The notes beneath the pieces were generated by a model, which ran no database searches, was not told the origin of the DNA, and was given only the letters and a program-made list of their open reading frames with translations. From NCBI GenBank assembly GCA_016858145.1, contig JAEHOE010000090.1, positions 62,001 through 126,000 of the forward strand: 64,000 nt of DNA. Reading direction: 5' to 3'. The DNA is from Edaphochlamys debaryana (lineage: Eukaryota; Chlorophyta; Chlorophyceae; Chlamydomonadales). Made by a program: the position numbers and the translations under genes. Shown in pieces: positions 63,842-64,000 of the stretch (position 1 is its first letter; every line of letters begins with the position of its first letter).

Positions 63842-64000
63842 GTGAGGGGCCGCCGGGGCCGAAAGTGCGGCGCCAGTGCACAGGTGTGCCACGGCGTGGG
63901 GCGGTGGGGTTACTCTCCGTCTTGCTCGCTCCGCATGCGCCGGTGTTCACCTTCGCCTCGCTACCTGCCCCCACGTCCCTTCCGCGTTCTCTCTCGATGC

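Overview
The window is nuclear DNA of a green alga, most likely a chlorophyte of the volvocine/Chlamydomonas kind. The evidence is high GC, genes split into many short exons by GT-AG (and some GC-AG) introns, TGTAA motifs 3' of several genes, an algal-style mix of LTR, LINE and Helitron remnants, and three genes recognisable as eukaryotic: DNA polymerase kappa, a GH99 endomannosidase-like enzyme and a RAD54B/Rdh54-type Snf2 translocase. No species name can be given from the sequence alone. All exon borders below were read by eye from splice signals, reading frame and intron phase.

Left part (1-16.5 kb) is repeat-rich. A decayed Helitron (HUH Rep plus PIF1-like helicase, minus strand, 1.1-4.2 kb) is followed by a 134-bp minisatellite (about 5.0-5.5 kb), a 301-bp duplication with an internal 30-bp repeat (6 kb), and an array of about 177-bp units (7.4-8.3 kb) that resumes at 15.5 kb. 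The array is split by a young LTR element (8315-15524). Its long ORF joins Gag directly to a DDE integrase with no protease, reverse transcriptase or RNase H.

Middle part (16.5-31.3 kb) holds four plus-strand multi-exon genes of unknown function (called A, B, C and D here). B, C and D share intron phases, and B and D share a visible sequence motif, so this looks like a fast-diverging tandem family. A carries an in-frame TGA and D a frameshift; B (946 codons) and C (855 codons) look intact. Between B and C, on the minus strand, lies a multi-exon gene resembling the nucleotidyltransferase-like proteins common in giant viruses and their hosts; it needs two frameshift corrections. From 31.9 to 38.4 kb there are two F-box/LRR-like genes, a partial minus-strand ORF, a small helix-rich minus-strand protein, and a Ty3/gypsy integrase scrap joined to an unknown reading frame. 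From 38.4 to 41.3 kb I see a T-poor stretch and a 5'-truncated LINE with its target-site duplication, but no convincing host gene.

Right part (41.4-64 kb) is gene-dense. POLK (minus, 18 exons, 1100 codons) carries two RanBP2-type zinc fingers and a C-terminal UBZ3-like ubiquitin-binding finger. A GH99 endomannosidase-like gene (minus, 14 exons, 391 codons, signal peptide) follows. It diverges from a RAD54B-like gene (plus, 30 or more exons), which runs off the right edge. Two of the three recognised genes thus act in DNA damage tolerance or recombination; the GH99 enzyme would act in the secretory pathway on N-glycans.
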